The notes below the pieces were generated by a model. The model was not told where the DNA came from. It saw only the letters and a list, made by a program, of their open reading frames with translations, and ran no database searches. The position numbers and the translations under genes were made by a program. From NCBI RefSeq assembly GCF_014851565.1, contig NZ_JACVAA010000003.1:186001-250000 (forward strand): 64,000 nt of DNA. Direction: 5' to 3'. Numbering within the stretch: the stretch's first letter is position 1; the number at the start of each line of letters is the position of its first letter. This DNA is from Pseudomonas sp. PDM15. Its GTDB lineage: Bacteria > Pseudomonadota > Gammaproteobacteria > Pseudomonadales > Pseudomonadaceae. This document shows, piece after piece, positions 38,389 to 48,136 of this stretch.

Positions 38389-39159
38389 TCAGGAGTAGAT
38401 CGCCAGGTGGTGCGGGTAGTCCCCGACCCGTGCGCCCATCACCATCTCGCTGATCCAGCTGGTGAGGATCGAGGTATAGGCACGCTGGTCGCTGTCGTTG
38501 CTCAGCGAATGGTCGGCGCCATCGACGATGCGGTGGGTCAGCGAGTGCGCCTTGACGAAGGCGGCGCGATAGCTCATCAGCGTGGTGTGCGGCACGAAAT
38601 CGTCATGCTCGGACTCCACCAGCAGCACGTCGCCCTCGAACTCCGAGCAGGCGGAAAGGGCGCGGTTGCCCTGGGGCGGCACGAAAGTGCGCCGGTATTC
38701 GGCCAGGCGCTCGCGATCGAGCTGGTGCTTGGGCGCGTCCCATTCCTCGTCCCAGTACAGGGCCGGCACGCGCAGAGCCAGCCATTTGACCGGACGCAGG
38801 GTGCTGAGGATGGCCGAGAGGTAGCCACCGTAGCTGGTGCCGATCACCGCGATGGCTTCGGTATCGGTGGAGGGATGACTGGCCAGGCGGTCGTAGGCGG
38901 CGACTATGTCCGCCAGGTTCTGCTCGCGGGTCACGCTTTGCTTGCGCGACTGGGTGCGCTCATGGCCGCGCAGGTCGAAGGTCAGGCACACGCAACCAAG
39001 CCCGGCAATGCCCTTGGCACGGGCTAGGTCGCGCTGCTGGCTGCCGCCCCAGCCGTGGACGAAGAGAATTCCGGGGACCTTGGCCTGCGGCGAAACCATG
39101 GTCCCGGCTATCGTTTCGTCTTCCACCACAATCTCCACTTTTTCGCTATGCGACGTCAT
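38389..39159 (-). CDS. Alpha/beta-hydrolase
   Basis: A 256-residue serine hydrolase. The oxyanion region is LFVHGWGGSQQRD, the nucleophile elbow GTSYGGYLSA, and the later acid and base lie near SEHDDFVPH and DGADHSLSND. It resembles dienelactone-hydrolase/peptidase-S9-like cytoplasmic hydrolases. Its start overlaps the end of the DUF3182 gene by 14 bp, so the two are co-transcribed. Substrate unknown. Confidence 0.87.
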   Translation of the reverse strand: MTSHSEKVEIVVEDETIAGTMVSPQAKVPGILFVHGWGGSQQRDLARAKGIAGLGCVCLTFDLRGHERTQSRKQSVTREQNLADIVAAYDRLASHPSTDTEAIAVIGTSYGGYLSAILSTLRPVKWLALRVPALYWDEEWDAPKHQLDRERLAEYRRTFVPPQGNRALSACSEFEGDVLLVESEHDDFVPHTTLMSYRAAFVKAHSLTHRIVDGADHSLSNDSDQRAYTSILTSWISEMVMGARVGDYPHHLAIYS

Positions 39160-40240
39160 GCGGCTCCACCTTGACGTATTTGCTCAATCTGCCGACTTCC
39201 GGCTCCTCGCCGCTGTAGAGCTGCTGGGCATCGTCCGGCGGCTCGCTCTCGCCGTAGCACTCGAAGGTCGAGGCTCGCACGCTGCGCAATGTCGGGTCGG
39301 CGGCGAAGGCCTCCAGGGCGAAGATCTCCGCCGCACTGGCACCGCCGATGCGCCAGGACTGTTCCAGCACGCCTGAGCGTGGCTTGCCCAGGCTGTCGAT
39401 ACCCTGGGCCACATCGTAATTACGCCGCGAGGCGGACAAGCCGAAGGCGGCGAAGGCGGCATGCTCGTACACATGCGCCTGGGACACGGCCAGGCGGATC
39501 GCCTCGGGCATGTCCAGGCGCATCAGTTCGGCGTAGTCGCCGCGCACTATGGTCAGGTCCGAGCCACCGTAGACCTCCACGCCCGTGTTGTCGCGGGTCA
39601 GGCGCTGGCTGCCGTAGTAGCTGGCGGTGATGCCGGCGACCAGCACCTGGCCGACGCTGAAGGTCACCACGTCACTGAGGTTCTCCTCCAGCACCAGGCC
39701 CCAGGTGGCGACTTCGGCGGCGTCCTGCTCGGCCAGCAGCTCGGCCAGGCGCTGGCGATCATGGATCACTTCCTGGCCACGTCCGGCCTTGCCCAGCACC
39801 GGCTTGAGACGCACCGTGCCGTGCTGCAGCAGCTGTTCGCCGGCGCGCTGGGCATCCGCCAGGTCGAATACCGTGCGTCCACCGAGAATGGAATTGGCCG
39901 CCTGTTTGGAAAACTCGTGGGACCAGCCCGGCGGCACATGGCTGGGCTGCGCCGGCAACGGATGGCTGATGGCCTTGGTGGCCATGAACGGTTGCGCCAC
40001 CACGCCACCGAAGAAGTCGTCGAGGCCGTGGATGCCCAGCTCCTGGCAACGTTCGGTGCCGATCAGCGTGTCGCTGGGAATCAGGTAGTAATTGCCGCTC
40101 GCGTGCTCCGCGGGATCACGGTCGCCGAGGAAGCGCGTGCCGAGCAGGGCGGCAATCTTGCGTCCCAGCACCTGATGTACGGCGCGTTCATGCTGGCTGA
40201 CGCCGCACTCGCTTGGTAACAGCAGGACTCCATCCTTCAT
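39146..40240 (-). CDS. DUF3182-family protein, ATP-grasp-like
   Basis: A 364-residue protein starting at MKDGVLLLPSECGV (ATG at 40240, 2 bases after the upstream gene's stop; an in-frame ATG at 40258 is an alternative). Segments such as GTVRLKPVLGKAGRGQEVI, WGLVLEENLSDVVTFSVGQV and YEHAAFAAFGL suggest an ATP-grasp-type fold. DUF3182 proteins occur in Pseudomonas and related genera beside alpha/beta-hydrolases. Function unknown. Confidence 0.78.
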   Translation of the reverse strand: MKDGVLLLPSECGVSQHERAVHQVLGRKIAALLGTRFLGDRDPAEHASGNYYLIPSDTLIGTERCQELGIHGLDDFFGGVVAQPFMATKAISHPLPAQPSHVPPGWSHEFSKQAANSILGGRTVFDLADAQRAGEQLLQHGTVRLKPVLGKAGRGQEVIHDRQRLAELLAEQDAAEVATWGLVLEENLSDVVTFSVGQVLVAGITASYYGSQRLTRDNTGVEVYGGSDLTIVRGDYAELMRLDMPEAIRLAVSQAHVYEHAAFAAFGLSASRRNYDVAQGIDSLGKPRSGVLEQSWRIGGASAAEIFALEAFAADPTLRSVRASTFECYGESEPPDDAQQLYSGEEPEVGRLSKYVKVEPHDVA

Positions 40241-40242
40241 GC

Positions 40243-40671
40243 TCAGCGATCCTGCCATGCGCCACCGCCTCGCTCGCAATCCTTTCTGGCCTGGCTGCGA
40301 TCGTTCAGGCCGTAGTAGTAGGTCACCACCTTGGCGTTATCCGGCACATTGAGCTCATTGGGCGGCGGGTTGCTGCTGCTCGACCGGTGGTTGGCCAGGG
40401 TTTCCTGGGTGATCGCGGCGGTACAGCTGGCCTTGTGATCGTCCGCGCACTCGGCGACCTTTTCCTTCTTGGTGCCCAGGGTTTCCTGGCTCTCGTTGCT
40501 GCACGACCAGTTGATCGTGCCCTCGGGCATGCCCTGGAACTCGTAGCAGCTCTCGGTCTCCACCGCCTCGACGCCGGGGCTGGCAGACCGGCTGAGGATG
40601 TGACAACCCTCGGCCATGGCCAGCGAGCCAAACAGGCTGCCGACCAGCAACACAGCGGTCTTGGCGATCAT
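40243..40671 (-). CDS. Cysteine-containing exported hypothetical protein
   Basis: A 142-residue protein with a signal peptide (MIAKTAVLLVGSLFGSLAMAE). The mature chain has six cysteines (AEGCHIL, ESCYEF, WSCSNE, AECADDHKASC, KDCERGG), suggesting periplasmic disulfides. It heads a three-gene unit with the DUF3182 and hydrolase genes. Upstream GGAGG at good spacing supports the start. I do not recognise a family. Confidence 0.72.
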   Translation of the reverse strand: MIAKTAVLLVGSLFGSLAMAEGCHILSRSASPGVEAVETESCYEFQGMPEGTINWSCSNESQETLGTKKEKVAECADDHKASCTAAITQETLANHRSSSSNPPPNELNVPDNAKVVTYYYGLNDRSQARKDCERGGGAWQDR

Positions 40672-40818
40672 CTGCTACCTCCGGGTGATTCGTGGGACCT
40701 ATGCCTTCTGAACCGGTCAACGACACGGGAGTTCAGACTTTCTCCCTGCAAGAAAGGTGGAACTAAGCGGGCCCGCGCGAACCCTTATCTGGAGTAATCC
40801 TGAGGAGGGAACGCCGTC

Positions 40819-41148
40819 ATGAAGAGAGATTGGGAGCTGATCAAGGCGCTGATGCTGGAGATCGAGAGTCGCGAGCAGGGCCGCTACTTCGTCCCCGAGC
40901 CCTTTGCCGGCCACGACCTTGAATCGGTGAAATACCACCTGCACCTGCTGGATCAGGCCGGTCTGGTCGAGTGTGAGCTGGACGAGCCGTGGGACGGCGT
41001 GCCGGTGCTGATCGGGCGCAACCTGACGCTGCTCGGCCACGACCTGCTGGACAGCCTGCGCGACGACGAAGTAGCGCGTCCACGCCCGGCACCGCTGCTG
41101 GCGCACATGAGCGGTGTGGCGCGAGAAACACTGCGGCGCATCGCCTGA
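40819..41148 (+). CDS. DUF2513-family protein
   Basis: A 109-residue protein beginning MKRDWELIKALMLEIESR, the DUF2513 signature, with a predicted winged-helix-like fold (YHLHLLDQAGLVECEL). A GAGGAGGG ribosome site lies upstream. It ends 10 bp before glgP and is probably co-transcribed with it; a regulatory role is possible but not shown. Confidence 0.8.
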   Translation: MKRDWELIKALMLEIESREQGRYFVPEPFAGHDLESVKYHLHLLDQAGLVECELDEPWDGVPVLIGRNLTLLGHDLLDSLRDDEVARPRPAPLLAHMSGVARETLRRIA

Positions 41149-41158
41149 GGAGGTTGCC

Positions 41159-43600
41159 ATGGCAGGGGAAGCGGAGGTTCTCGAGTTCAAGCAGAACATC
41201 CTCGCCAAGCTCAAGTACGCGGTCGGCAAGGACCCGGGCAACGCCTTCGACCACGACTGGTTCGAGGCCATCGCCCTGGCTGCCCGCGACCATGTGATCG
41301 ATCGCTGGGAAGAAGCCTCGGCCCAGCTCGACCGACGCGGGCAGAAGCGCATCTACTACCTGTCGCTGGAATTCCTCATCGGCCGCCTGCTGATCGACAA
41401 CCTGAGCAACCTGGGTCTGCTCGATGTCGCTCGCCAGGCCCTGGCCGAACTCAATGTGGACCTGGAGCGCATCCGCCAGGTCGAACCCGACGCGGCGCTC
41501 GGCAATGGCGGCCTCGGTCGTCTGGCCGCCTGTTTCATGGAGAGCCTGGCCACCCTCGGCCTGGCCGCCCATGGTTATGGCATCCGCTACGAGCACGGCC
41601 TGTTCCGCCAGGTGGTCGCCGATGGCTGGCAGCTGGAGCAGACCGAAACCTGGCTGGACTTCGGTAACCCCTGGGAATTCGAACGCCCGGAAGTCAGCTA
41701 CAGCATCGGTTTCGGCGGCAGCGTGCACAGCTTGGCGGAGGAGGGTGAGCTGCCCCGGCATGTCTGGCAACCCACCGAGACCATTCGCGCCATCGCTTAC
41801 GACACCCCGGTGATCGGCTGGCGCCGCAACGCGGTGAATACCCTGCGCCTGTGGCGCGCGCGCGCCGAGGAAGACCTGCAGCTTGACCGCTTTAACGCCG
41901 GCGACCATATCGGTGCGGTGGTGGATGTAGTGCGCGCCGAAAGCATCTCGCGGGTGCTGTATCCAGCCGACAGCACCGAGGCCGGGCAGGAGCTGCGTCT
42001 GCGCCAGGAGTTCTTCTTTGTCTCCGCCTCGCTGCAGGACCTGTTGCAGCGCCACCTGCGCGAGCAGGGCGATATCCGCAGCCTACCGCAGCACGCGGCG
42101 ATCCAGCTCAACGACACCCACCCGGCCATCGCCGTGGCCGAGCTGATGCACCTGCTGGTGGATGTGCATCAGCTCAGTTGGTACGACGCCTGGCAGCTGA
42201 CGGTGGCGACCCTGTCCTACACCAACCACACGCTGCTGCCCGAGGCGCTGGAGTCCTGGCCAGTCTCGCTGATGGAGCGCCTGCTGCCGCGTCACATGCA
42301 GATCATCTACCTGATCAACTCGTATCACATCGACTCGCTGCGGGCTCAGGACATCCACGATTTCACGCTGTTGCGCTCGGTGTCGCTGATCGAGGAAGAC
42401 CATGGCCGGCGGGTACGCATGGGCAACCTGGCATTCCTCGGTGCGCACAGCGTCAACGGTGTGTCGGCGTTGCACACCGAGCTGATGCGCAAGACGGTAT
42501 TCCGCGATTTGCACGGCCTGTACCCGACGCGAATCAACAACAAGACCAATGGCGTGACCTTCCGCCGCTGGTTGTTCCAGGTGAACCCGCAACTCACCGA
42601 GCTGCTGGTGGAGACCCTTGGGCCAGAAGTACTGGATTCGCCGGAGACCGTGCTGCGTGGTCTGGAAAAGCACGCCGACAAGAAGACCATGCACAAGCGC
42701 TTCGCCACCCTGCGCCAGCAGAACAAGGCAGCCCTGGCCGCGCTGGTGCAGGAGCGCCTGGGCGTGACCCTGGACACCAGCGCGCTGTTCGATGTGCAGG
42801 TCAAGCGTATCCACGAGTACAAGCGCCAGCTGCTCAACCTGATCCACACCGTGGCCCTGTACCAGGCGATCCGCAATGACCCGACCACCGACTGGGTGCC
42901 GCGGGTGAAGATCTTCGCCGGCAAGGCGGCGGCCAGCTATCACCAGGCCAAGCTGACCATCAAGCTGGCCAACGACATCAGCCGCACGGTCAACGACGAC
43001 CCCACGGTGCGCGGCCTGCTCAAGGTGGTGTTCATCCCCAACTACAACGTCAGCCTGGCCGAGACCATCATTCCGGCGGCGGACCTGTCCGAGCAGATCT
43101 CCACCGCCGGGCTGGAGGCCTCCGGCACCAGTAACATGAAGTTCGCCCTCAACGGCGCGCTGACCATCGGCACCCTGGACGGGGCCAACGTGGAGATGAG
43201 CGAGCAGGTGGGCAACGACAACATGTTCATCTTCGGCATGACCGCGCAGCAGGTGGAACTGCGCAAACAGGCCGGCGAGCTGAACATGACCAGCGTCATC
43301 GCCGGCTCTGATCGCCTGAGCGCCGCGCTGGAGGCGATTCGCGGCGGCGTGTTCTCGCCGGACGACCCGACGCGCTACGTGGGCCTGATCGACGCCCTGG
43401 TGCACGACGACCGCTTCATGGTCTGCGCCGACTTCGACGACTACTGGGCGACTCAACGCCGGGTCGACGAACTCTGGCAAGACCCGGCCCGCTGGTGGCG
43501 CGCGGCGGTGCTCAATACGGCTCGAATGGGCTGGTTCTCTTCGGATCGGACCATTCGCGAGTACGCCAAGGAGATTTGGGGAGCGCCGGCTGTGGGGTGA
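41159..43600 (+). CDS. glgP: Glycogen/starch/alpha-glucan phosphorylase
   Basis: An 813-residue phosphorylase that releases glucose-1-phosphate from glycogen with pyridoxal phosphate. The ATG at 41159 follows GAGGAGG. Visible landmarks are YYLSLEFLIGRLL, ALGNGGLGRLAACFMES and the pyridoxal-binding lysine in EASGTSNMKFALNGALTIGTLDGANVEM. The length is normal for the family. katE follows about 2.4 kb downstream beyond the first cassette cluster; in P. aeruginosa glgP, katE, Ku and ligD also lie close together. Confidence 0.96.
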   Translation: MAGEAEVLEFKQNILAKLKYAVGKDPGNAFDHDWFEAIALAARDHVIDRWEEASAQLDRRGQKRIYYLSLEFLIGRLLIDNLSNLGLLDVARQALAELNVDLERIRQVEPDAALGNGGLGRLAACFMESLATLGLAAHGYGIRYEHGLFRQVVADGWQLEQTETWLDFGNPWEFERPEVSYSIGFGGSVHSLAEEGELPRHVWQPTETIRAIAYDTPVIGWRRNAVNTLRLWRARAEEDLQLDRFNAGDHIGAVVDVVRAESISRVLYPADSTEAGQELRLRQEFFFVSASLQDLLQRHLREQGDIRSLPQHAAIQLNDTHPAIAVAELMHLLVDVHQLSWYDAWQLTVATLSYTNHTLLPEALESWPVSLMERLLPRHMQIIYLINSYHIDSLRAQDIHDFTLLRSVSLIEEDHGRRVRMGNLAFLGAHSVNGVSALHTELMRKTVFRDLHGLYPTRINNKTNGVTFRRWLFQVNPQLTELLVETLGPEVLDSPETVLRGLEKHADKKTMHKRFATLRQQNKAALAALVQERLGVTLDTSALFDVQVKRIHEYKRQLLNLIHTVALYQAIRNDPTTDWVPRVKIFAGKAAASYHQAKLTIKLANDISRTVNDDPTVRGLLKVVFIPNYNVSLAETIIPAADLSEQISTAGLEASGTSNMKFALNGALTIGTLDGANVEMSEQVGNDNMFIFGMTAQQVELRKQAGELNMTSVIAGSDRLSAALEAIRGGVFSPDDPTRYVGLIDALVHDDRFMVCADFDDYWATQRRVDELWQDPARWWRAAVLNTARMGWFSSDRTIREYAKEIWGAPAVG

Positions 43601-43687
43601 CGGGGTTCAGTGGCGAGCCAGGGACATCGTTGGGCCTGCCGCTGGGTTAGGGAGCAGGCTTTGGTCAATCCCACTGAGCAAAGAGAG

Positions 43688-43712
43688 CGGCTTGAGCCGC
43701 TTGTTAGGTATG
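43688..43712 (-). other. Truncated attC site at the left end of the cassette cluster
   Basis: On the plus strand GAGCGGCTTGAGCCGCTTGTTAGG matches the GAACGACTTGAGCC...TTGTTAGG end of the intact attC sites at 58-61 kb. The other half is not recognisable towards glgP. It abuts the stop of the gene at 43716. Confidence 0.6.
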
Positions 43713-43715
43713 GCT

Positions 43716-44036
43716 CTATACGCCTCTGATGATTGGCTCATTGCTAAAGCCGCCTTTCAAAAAAGATACGTTGATAATTGTTGAGCAACGCATACACATT
43801 GAACCTGTGAAATTTGAGTATTCCTTGGTTCCTAATTGTTGATATGAACCTAAGGTTCTTTCATCGTCGGCCTGGTCATCTGCGTCGTTATACCAATAGC
43901 ATTCGTTAAGCTGGAGAAAGCCCCGATCGTTGCCGTTCAGGAGTTCCTCCACCTTCTGTTCATCGGCTAAGCCACGATAGGTTCTAACTTTGTATTCTGA
44001 AATTTGAACTTCTACTTCTATCCAGATAATTTGCAA
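43716..44036 (-). CDS. Hypothetical cassette protein
   Basis: A 106-residue acidic, soluble protein with no known motif (ELLNGNDRGFLQLNECYWYNDADDQ; MCMRC near the end). The only start giving the full frame is a TTG at 44036; no internal ATG gives a reasonable protein, so the start is unsure. Base composition is clearly AT-richer than glgP, and the gene is followed by an attC remnant, as expected for an integron cassette gene. Confidence 0.55.
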   Translation of the reverse strand: MQIIWIEVEVQISEYKVRTYRGLADEQKVEELLNGNDRGFLQLNECYWYNDADDQADDERTLGSYQQLGTKEYSNFTGSMCMRCSTIINVSFLKGGFSNEPIIRGV

Positions 44037-44107
44037 TGCCAGTAGTTATTAACTTGCCTACACCTGAGTCAAGCTGCACCGCGAAGCGGCATCGGTTTGG
44101 TCGATTA
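44037..44107 (-). other. Possible degenerate attC between cassette genes
   Basis: Read on the minus strand, ATCCAAC at the end of the upstream gene (matching the RYYYAAC core) and GTTAATA near the next start flank a hairpin GCCGCTTCGCGGT. The length of about 70 bp and position fit an attC, but internal similarity to the others is low. Confidence 0.4.
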
Positions 44108-44575
44108 GTTGGATCCGACTGGAATCTCGCCTTCCCAAGACCAAGCGCGGTACGACGAAGGCCCGCCGTGAAGCTTGTGAATGAGCTTTGCATAGCTTGG
44201 GTTTGTCTTGCCGATGGAGGCCAGCGGACCGAATCCATAACTTGCTACTCGACCGTCGTAACCATTTTCGACGCTGGCACAAAGACGCCCAGACAAGAAG
44301 CCTTGAATTTGATCGACGGCCTCGTCCGCAATTTTTGAGTCGAAAACGGATGGCGGAAGTGGACTGTGGCAAACGCAGTGCGAGTGGAAGACCTTGGAGT
44401 ACACCGTGATTTCATTCGCTGCCACGATAGTCGCACGAAGAAAGCCGACGTCTTCGCATGGCGAGGGGATGTCCAGCAGCAGCTGGCCGGACTCCGAACG
44501 GGTAATCGAATGGGGGGGAAGCTCTATTTCGGCGAGGCGCTGGAGAAATAGCGCTTCTAACGATTGCTCGGACAC
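44105..44575 (-). CDS. Hypothetical cassette protein
   Basis: A 156-residue protein with no recognised domain (N-terminus MSEQSLEALFLQRLAEIELPP). It starts at GTG with AGGAAGG six bases upstream, directly after the attC at 44597-44674. The stop TAA overlaps the next attC core, a typical cassette arrangement. Function unknown. Confidence 0.65.
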   Translation of the reverse strand: MSEQSLEALFLQRLAEIELPPHSITRSESGQLLLDIPSPCEDVGFLRATIVAANEITVYSKVFHSHCVCHSPLPPSVFDSKIADEAVDQIQGFLSGRLCASVENGYDGRVASYGFGPLASIGKTNPSYAKLIHKLHGGPSSYRAWSWEGEIPVGSN

Positions 44576-44596
44576 TTTGCGCCTTCCTGAGGAAGC

Positions 44597-44674
44597 AACG
44601 TTGGTAAAGGGGCGGCCGCAAGCGTAGCTTGTGCCCCGGAGTGAGAGCAGCGAACGACTTGAGCCAAGTGTTAT
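44597..44674 (-). other. attC recombination site (left cluster)
   Basis: The plus-strand text contains TAAAGGGGCGGCC, CCCCGGAGTGAG, GCGAACGACTTGAGCCAA and TGTTATG, following the same order and spacing as the intact attC sites at 59-61 kb. The outer cores have drifted (ACGTTGG / TGTTATG). Confidence 0.8.
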
Positions 44675-44695
44675 GTTGAACTCGACAGAAGATAT

Positions 44696-45229
44696 TTATA
44701 AGTATGTTGCAATAACAAAGTCATGGTGTTCAACAAAAAATGTAATTGCGCCTTGGTCTTCCTCGTCTCTGTGCTCAATGCAGACAGAGTTCTGGCTTAT
44801 TAGACGATTCCACGGCCCCTCTTCATCTTCTGTGCTGCTGATCAAGCCATAGTACTCAATTAGATTCCAGTTTATATTTTTAATGGTTTCAGAATTGCCT
44901 GGGGGAAGTTTGCTGTAAATTTTCTCGTTAAAAATTTTTTGAATAAATTCAAAATCCACGGTCGTTTTTTGGGAGGGTTGCCCTTGTTGCTTTTCTTGAG
45001 GCATGTGCTCGTCAACTATGGATTCTAAGGTTCTTCCATTCTTTTCAATGAGGGCTGCGCCAAAAGATCTTGCATGATGCCCGATGACGCATCTTAATGC
45101 ATTCAGAAAGCCATCCAATTCTAAGGCGTGAATCTCTGGCTTTAGTATTTCCAGCTTCAGGTTTCTCATGTGCTTGGATTGAAGTGTAGTTATAAATAGA
45201 AGCCAGCTGATGTATGGCGAATTGCTCAA
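44696..45229 (-). CDS. Hypothetical cassette protein, possibly 5'-truncated
   Basis: The frame encodes 177 residues from a TTG at 45229 with no visible ribosome site; an internal ATG at 45169 gives 157 residues (MRNLKLEILKPEIHALELDG). The chain is soluble and acidic, without a known domain. An attC follows its stop, but no attC core precedes it, so the left cluster may have lost its upstream end by rearrangement. The 205 bp between 45230 and 45434 contain no gene I can support. Confidence 0.55.
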   Translation of the reverse strand: MSNSPYISWLLFITTLQSKHMRNLKLEILKPEIHALELDGFLNALRCVIGHHARSFGAALIEKNGRTLESIVDEHMPQEKQQGQPSQKTTVDFEFIQKIFNEKIYSKLPPGNSETIKNINWNLIEYYGLISSTEDEEGPWNRLISQNSVCIEHRDEEDQGAITFFVEHHDFVIATYL

Positions 45230-45434
45230 TCGGATTAAAATTATTTATAAGGCTCGGTAGCAAGCTCTAAATAGCGGCTTTCACAAAGTAAGACACCAAT
45301 CTGTAAGTCTTTTTGCCAACTGGCCGTGGCCGCAGGGTAGCTTGCTACACAGTCTTGAGACAATGGTCGGCAGAGGTGTTGATCTGCTGATGAGTACTCC
45401 AAATCTGATTATTAACGCCAATCCAACAAGTCCT

Positions 45435-45821
45435 TCAAATAAACCCAGGCTGATGACGCTCGGCCACATAGTCCAGCGGCAGCGCCGCGGCCTTGATGAA
45501 GAAGGATGCCAGTTCGGTTTCCACCAGGGTCTGGTTGATCGATTCTAGCGGCGCCTCCAGGCGCTGGACTTCCGGGCCGTAGCTCTTTTCGTGAAGCACC
45601 AGGTTGCGCCCGGTCAGGGCACCAATGCGATAGACGCAGGGCACCCCGTCGCTCGGACGCTTGAGGGTCAGGCGCAGTTCGGGGTGTTCGTCGTTGCGCA
45701 GTTGCGTGTGCGCCTCCAGGCCATTGGCGTGGGCGTAGCGGGCGGCTTCCTCGAAGTGCAGCGCGGCGCAATCGACCAGGGCCACCAGCAGGGCGTCGCG
45801 GAAGGTTTCTTCGTTGTTCAT
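45435..45821 (-). CDS. Hypothetical protein
   Basis: A 128-residue soluble protein (NEETFRDALLVALVDCAALHFEEAARYAHANGL). GC content returns to chromosome-like values here. It is divergent from katE. No family recognised. Confidence 0.65.
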   Translation of the reverse strand: MNNEETFRDALLVALVDCAALHFEEAARYAHANGLEAHTQLRNDEHPELRLTLKRPSDGVPCVYRIGALTGRNLVLHEKSYGPEVQRLEAPLESINQTLVETELASFFIKAAALPLDYVAERHQPGFI

Positions 45822-45993
45822 CTATCGCTACCTCGGCTGTCGGACATTGGCTGTTCGACCGGGCGGCGTGCGGCGAGTGCCGGGCTTTTTCAGCGCAGCG
45901 GCGTGGTGAAAATCGCTAGAACCTCTGCGGAGCGACCCTCTCATAGCTAGAAGGCGCCGTTCACGGCGCAACCGTAGCCATGAGGAGAACGAC

Positions 45994-48126
45994 ATGTCAG
46001 AGAAGAAGAGCCCGAGCGAGGCGGCGGGCACCCACACTCTCGATCGCGGCAACAGCAACGCCAAGTTGGACCAGCTGGAGCGCTGGCGCGAAGACGCCAG
46101 TGGCGAGGCCCTGACCTCCAATACCGGGGTCAAGGTAGCCGACAACCAGAACACGCTGAAGGCCGGCGAGCGGGGGCCCTCGCTGCTGGAAGACTTCCTG
46201 ATGCGCGAGAAGATCACCCACTTCGACCACGAGCGCATTCCCGAGCGGGTAGTGCATGCGCGTGGTTCAGCGGCACACGGCTACTTCCAGGTCTATGAGC
46301 CGCTGAGCGACCTGACCTGCGCCGACTTCCTCAACCATCCGGAAAAGAAGACCCCGGTGTTCGTGCGCTTCTCCACCGTGCAGGGCCCGCGTGGCTCCGC
46401 GGACACGGTACGCGACGTGCGCGGCTTCGCCACCAAGTTCTATACCGACGAGGGCAACTTCGACCTGGTCGGCAACAACATGCCGGTGTTCTTCATCCAG
46501 GATGCGATCAAGTTTCCCGACTTCGTCCATGCCGTGAAGCCCGAGCCGCACAACGAGATACCTACCGGCGCCTCGGCCCATGACACCTTCTGGGACTTCG
46601 TCTCGCTGCAGCCGGAGTCGGCGCACATGGTGCTGTGGGCCATGTCGGACCGCGGCATTCCGGTGGCCTACCGGGCCATGCAGGGCTTCGGCGTACACAC
46701 TTTCCGCCTGGTCAACGCCGAGGGCCGCAGCGTGTTCGTCAAGTTCCACTGGCGGCCGGTGTCCGGCGTCTATTCGCTGGTCTGGGACGAGGCGCAGAAG
46801 CTGGCGGGCAAGGACCCCGACTTCAACCGCCGGCAGCTGTGGGAGGACATCGAGAGCGGCGACTATCCCGAATGGGAGCTGGGCCTGCAGGTGATCCCCG
46901 AGGAGGACGAGCACAAGTTCGACTTCGACCTGCTCGATCCGACCAAACTGGTGCCCGAGGAACTGGTACCGGTGCGTGTGGTGGGCAAGATGGTGCTCAA
47001 CCGCAACCCGGATAACTTCTTCGCCGAGACCGAGCAGGCTGCGTTCCACATCGGCCATGTGGTGCCGGGCATCGACTTCAGCAACGATCCGCTGCTGCAG
47101 GGCCGGCTGTTCTCCTATACCGACACCCAGCTGCTGCGTCTGGGCGGGCCCAACTTCAACGAGATCCCGATCAACCGGCCGCTGTGCCCGTTCCACAACA
47201 ACAACCGCGATGCTCCGCACCGGCAGACCATCAACAAGGGCAGGGCGGCCTACGAGCCCAACTCGATCGATGGTGGCTGGCCCAAGGAAACCCCGCCGGC
47301 GGCCAGTGGCGGCGGTTTCGCCTCCTACCCGGAGCCCATGAGCGGAGTGAAACTGCGCAAGCGTGCCGACTCGTTCGGTGATCACTTTTCCCAGGCCCGG
47401 CTGTTCTGGAACAGCATGGCGCCCCATGAGAAGGAACACATCATTGCCGCCTACAGCTTCGAGCTGGGCAAGGTGGAGCGTCGCGAAATCCGCGAGCGCC
47501 AGGTCAACGAAATCCTCGCCAATATCGACCCGACGCTGGCCACGCGAGTGGCGCAGAACCTCGGCCTGCCCGCGCCGGCCGGCAGCACCGTGGCCCCGGT
47601 GAAAACGACGCTGAAGGAGTCGCCGGCGCTGAGCCAGGCCAATCTGCTGTCGGGCAATGTCCGCTCGCGCAAGGTCGCCATCCTGGTGGCTGACGGCGCC
47701 AACGCCGATGACATCAGCCATATCATCGGTGTGCTCAACAGCGAAGGCGCCACCGCCAAGGTGATCGGCCCCAGCTCGGCGCCAGTGAAGACCAGCGATG
47801 GCAACACCCTGGTACCCGACGCCACCCTGGACGGGCTGCCCTCGATCGCGTTCGATGCGGTGTTTGTGCCCGGCGGCGCCGAGGCGGCCAAGGCGCTGCT
47901 GGCCAACGGCGCGGCACTGCACTACTTGCTGGAGGCCTACAAGCACCTCAAGGCCATCGCCTTGTGCGGCGAGGCGGCGGACCTGATGGCAGAGCTGCGG
48001 CTGGAGGCGGATGAGGGGCTGCTGAGCGCGGCCAAGGCAGAGGATCTGTGCGCCGATCTGGTCAAGGCCATGGCCCAGCACCGGGTGTGGGCGCGCGAAC
48101 CGAAGGCCAAGGCGATTCCCGCCTGA
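45994..48126 (+). CDS. katE: Large-subunit catalase HPII
   Basis: A 710-residue clade-2 catalase that dismutates hydrogen peroxide. Catalytic His88 ([14 protein letters not shown]), Asn161 ([14 protein letters not shown]) and the haem-ligand Tyr375 ([18 protein letters not shown]) are present. From about residue 560 a flavodoxin/DJ-1-like C-terminal domain follows ([31 protein letters not shown]), which distinguishes HPII from small catalases. HPII enzymes are usually RpoS-dependent stationary-phase proteins. Confidence 0.97.
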   Translation: MSEKKSPSEAAGTHTLDRGNSNAKLDQLERWREDASGEALTSNTGVKVADNQNTLKAGERGPSLLEDFLMREKITHFDHERIPERVVHARGSAAHGYFQVYEPLSDLTCADFLNHPEKKTPVFVRFSTVQGPRGSADTVRDVRGFATKFYTDEGNFDLVGNNMPVFFIQDAIKFPDFVHAVKPEPHNEIPTGASAHDTFWDFVSLQPESAHMVLWAMSDRGIPVAYRAMQGFGVHTFRLVNAEGRSVFVKFHWRPVSGVYSLVWDEAQKLAGKDPDFNRRQLWEDIESGDYPEWELGLQVIPEEDEHKFDFDLLDPTKLVPEELVPVRVVGKMVLNRNPDNFFAETEQAAFHIGHVVPGIDFSNDPLLQGRLFSYTDTQLLRLGGPNFNEIPINRPLCPFHNNNRDAPHRQTINKGRAAYEPNSIDGGWPKETPPAASGGGFASYPEPMSGVKLRKRADSFGDHFSQARLFWNSMAPHEKEHIIAAYSFELGKVERREIRERQVNEILANIDPTLATRVAQNLGLPAPAGSTVAPVKTTLKESPALSQANLLSGNVRSRKVAILVADGANADDISHIIGVLNSEGATAKVIGPSSAPVKTSDGNTLVPDATLDGLPSIAFDAVFVPGGAEAAKALLANGAALHYLLEAYKHLKAIALCGEAADLMAELRLEADEGLLSAAKAEDLCADLVKAMAQHRVWAREPKAKAIPA

Positions 48127-48136
48127 TGTGCTGTGT

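Noticed and set aside
40700-40740. Possible AlgU/ECF-type promoter (GAACTC) before the Cys-rich exported gene, and a similar one at 49290-49312
   Set aside because: The GAACTC element occurs at both places, but the -10 matches are poor or at the wrong spacing, so a sigma-factor assignment is not supported.
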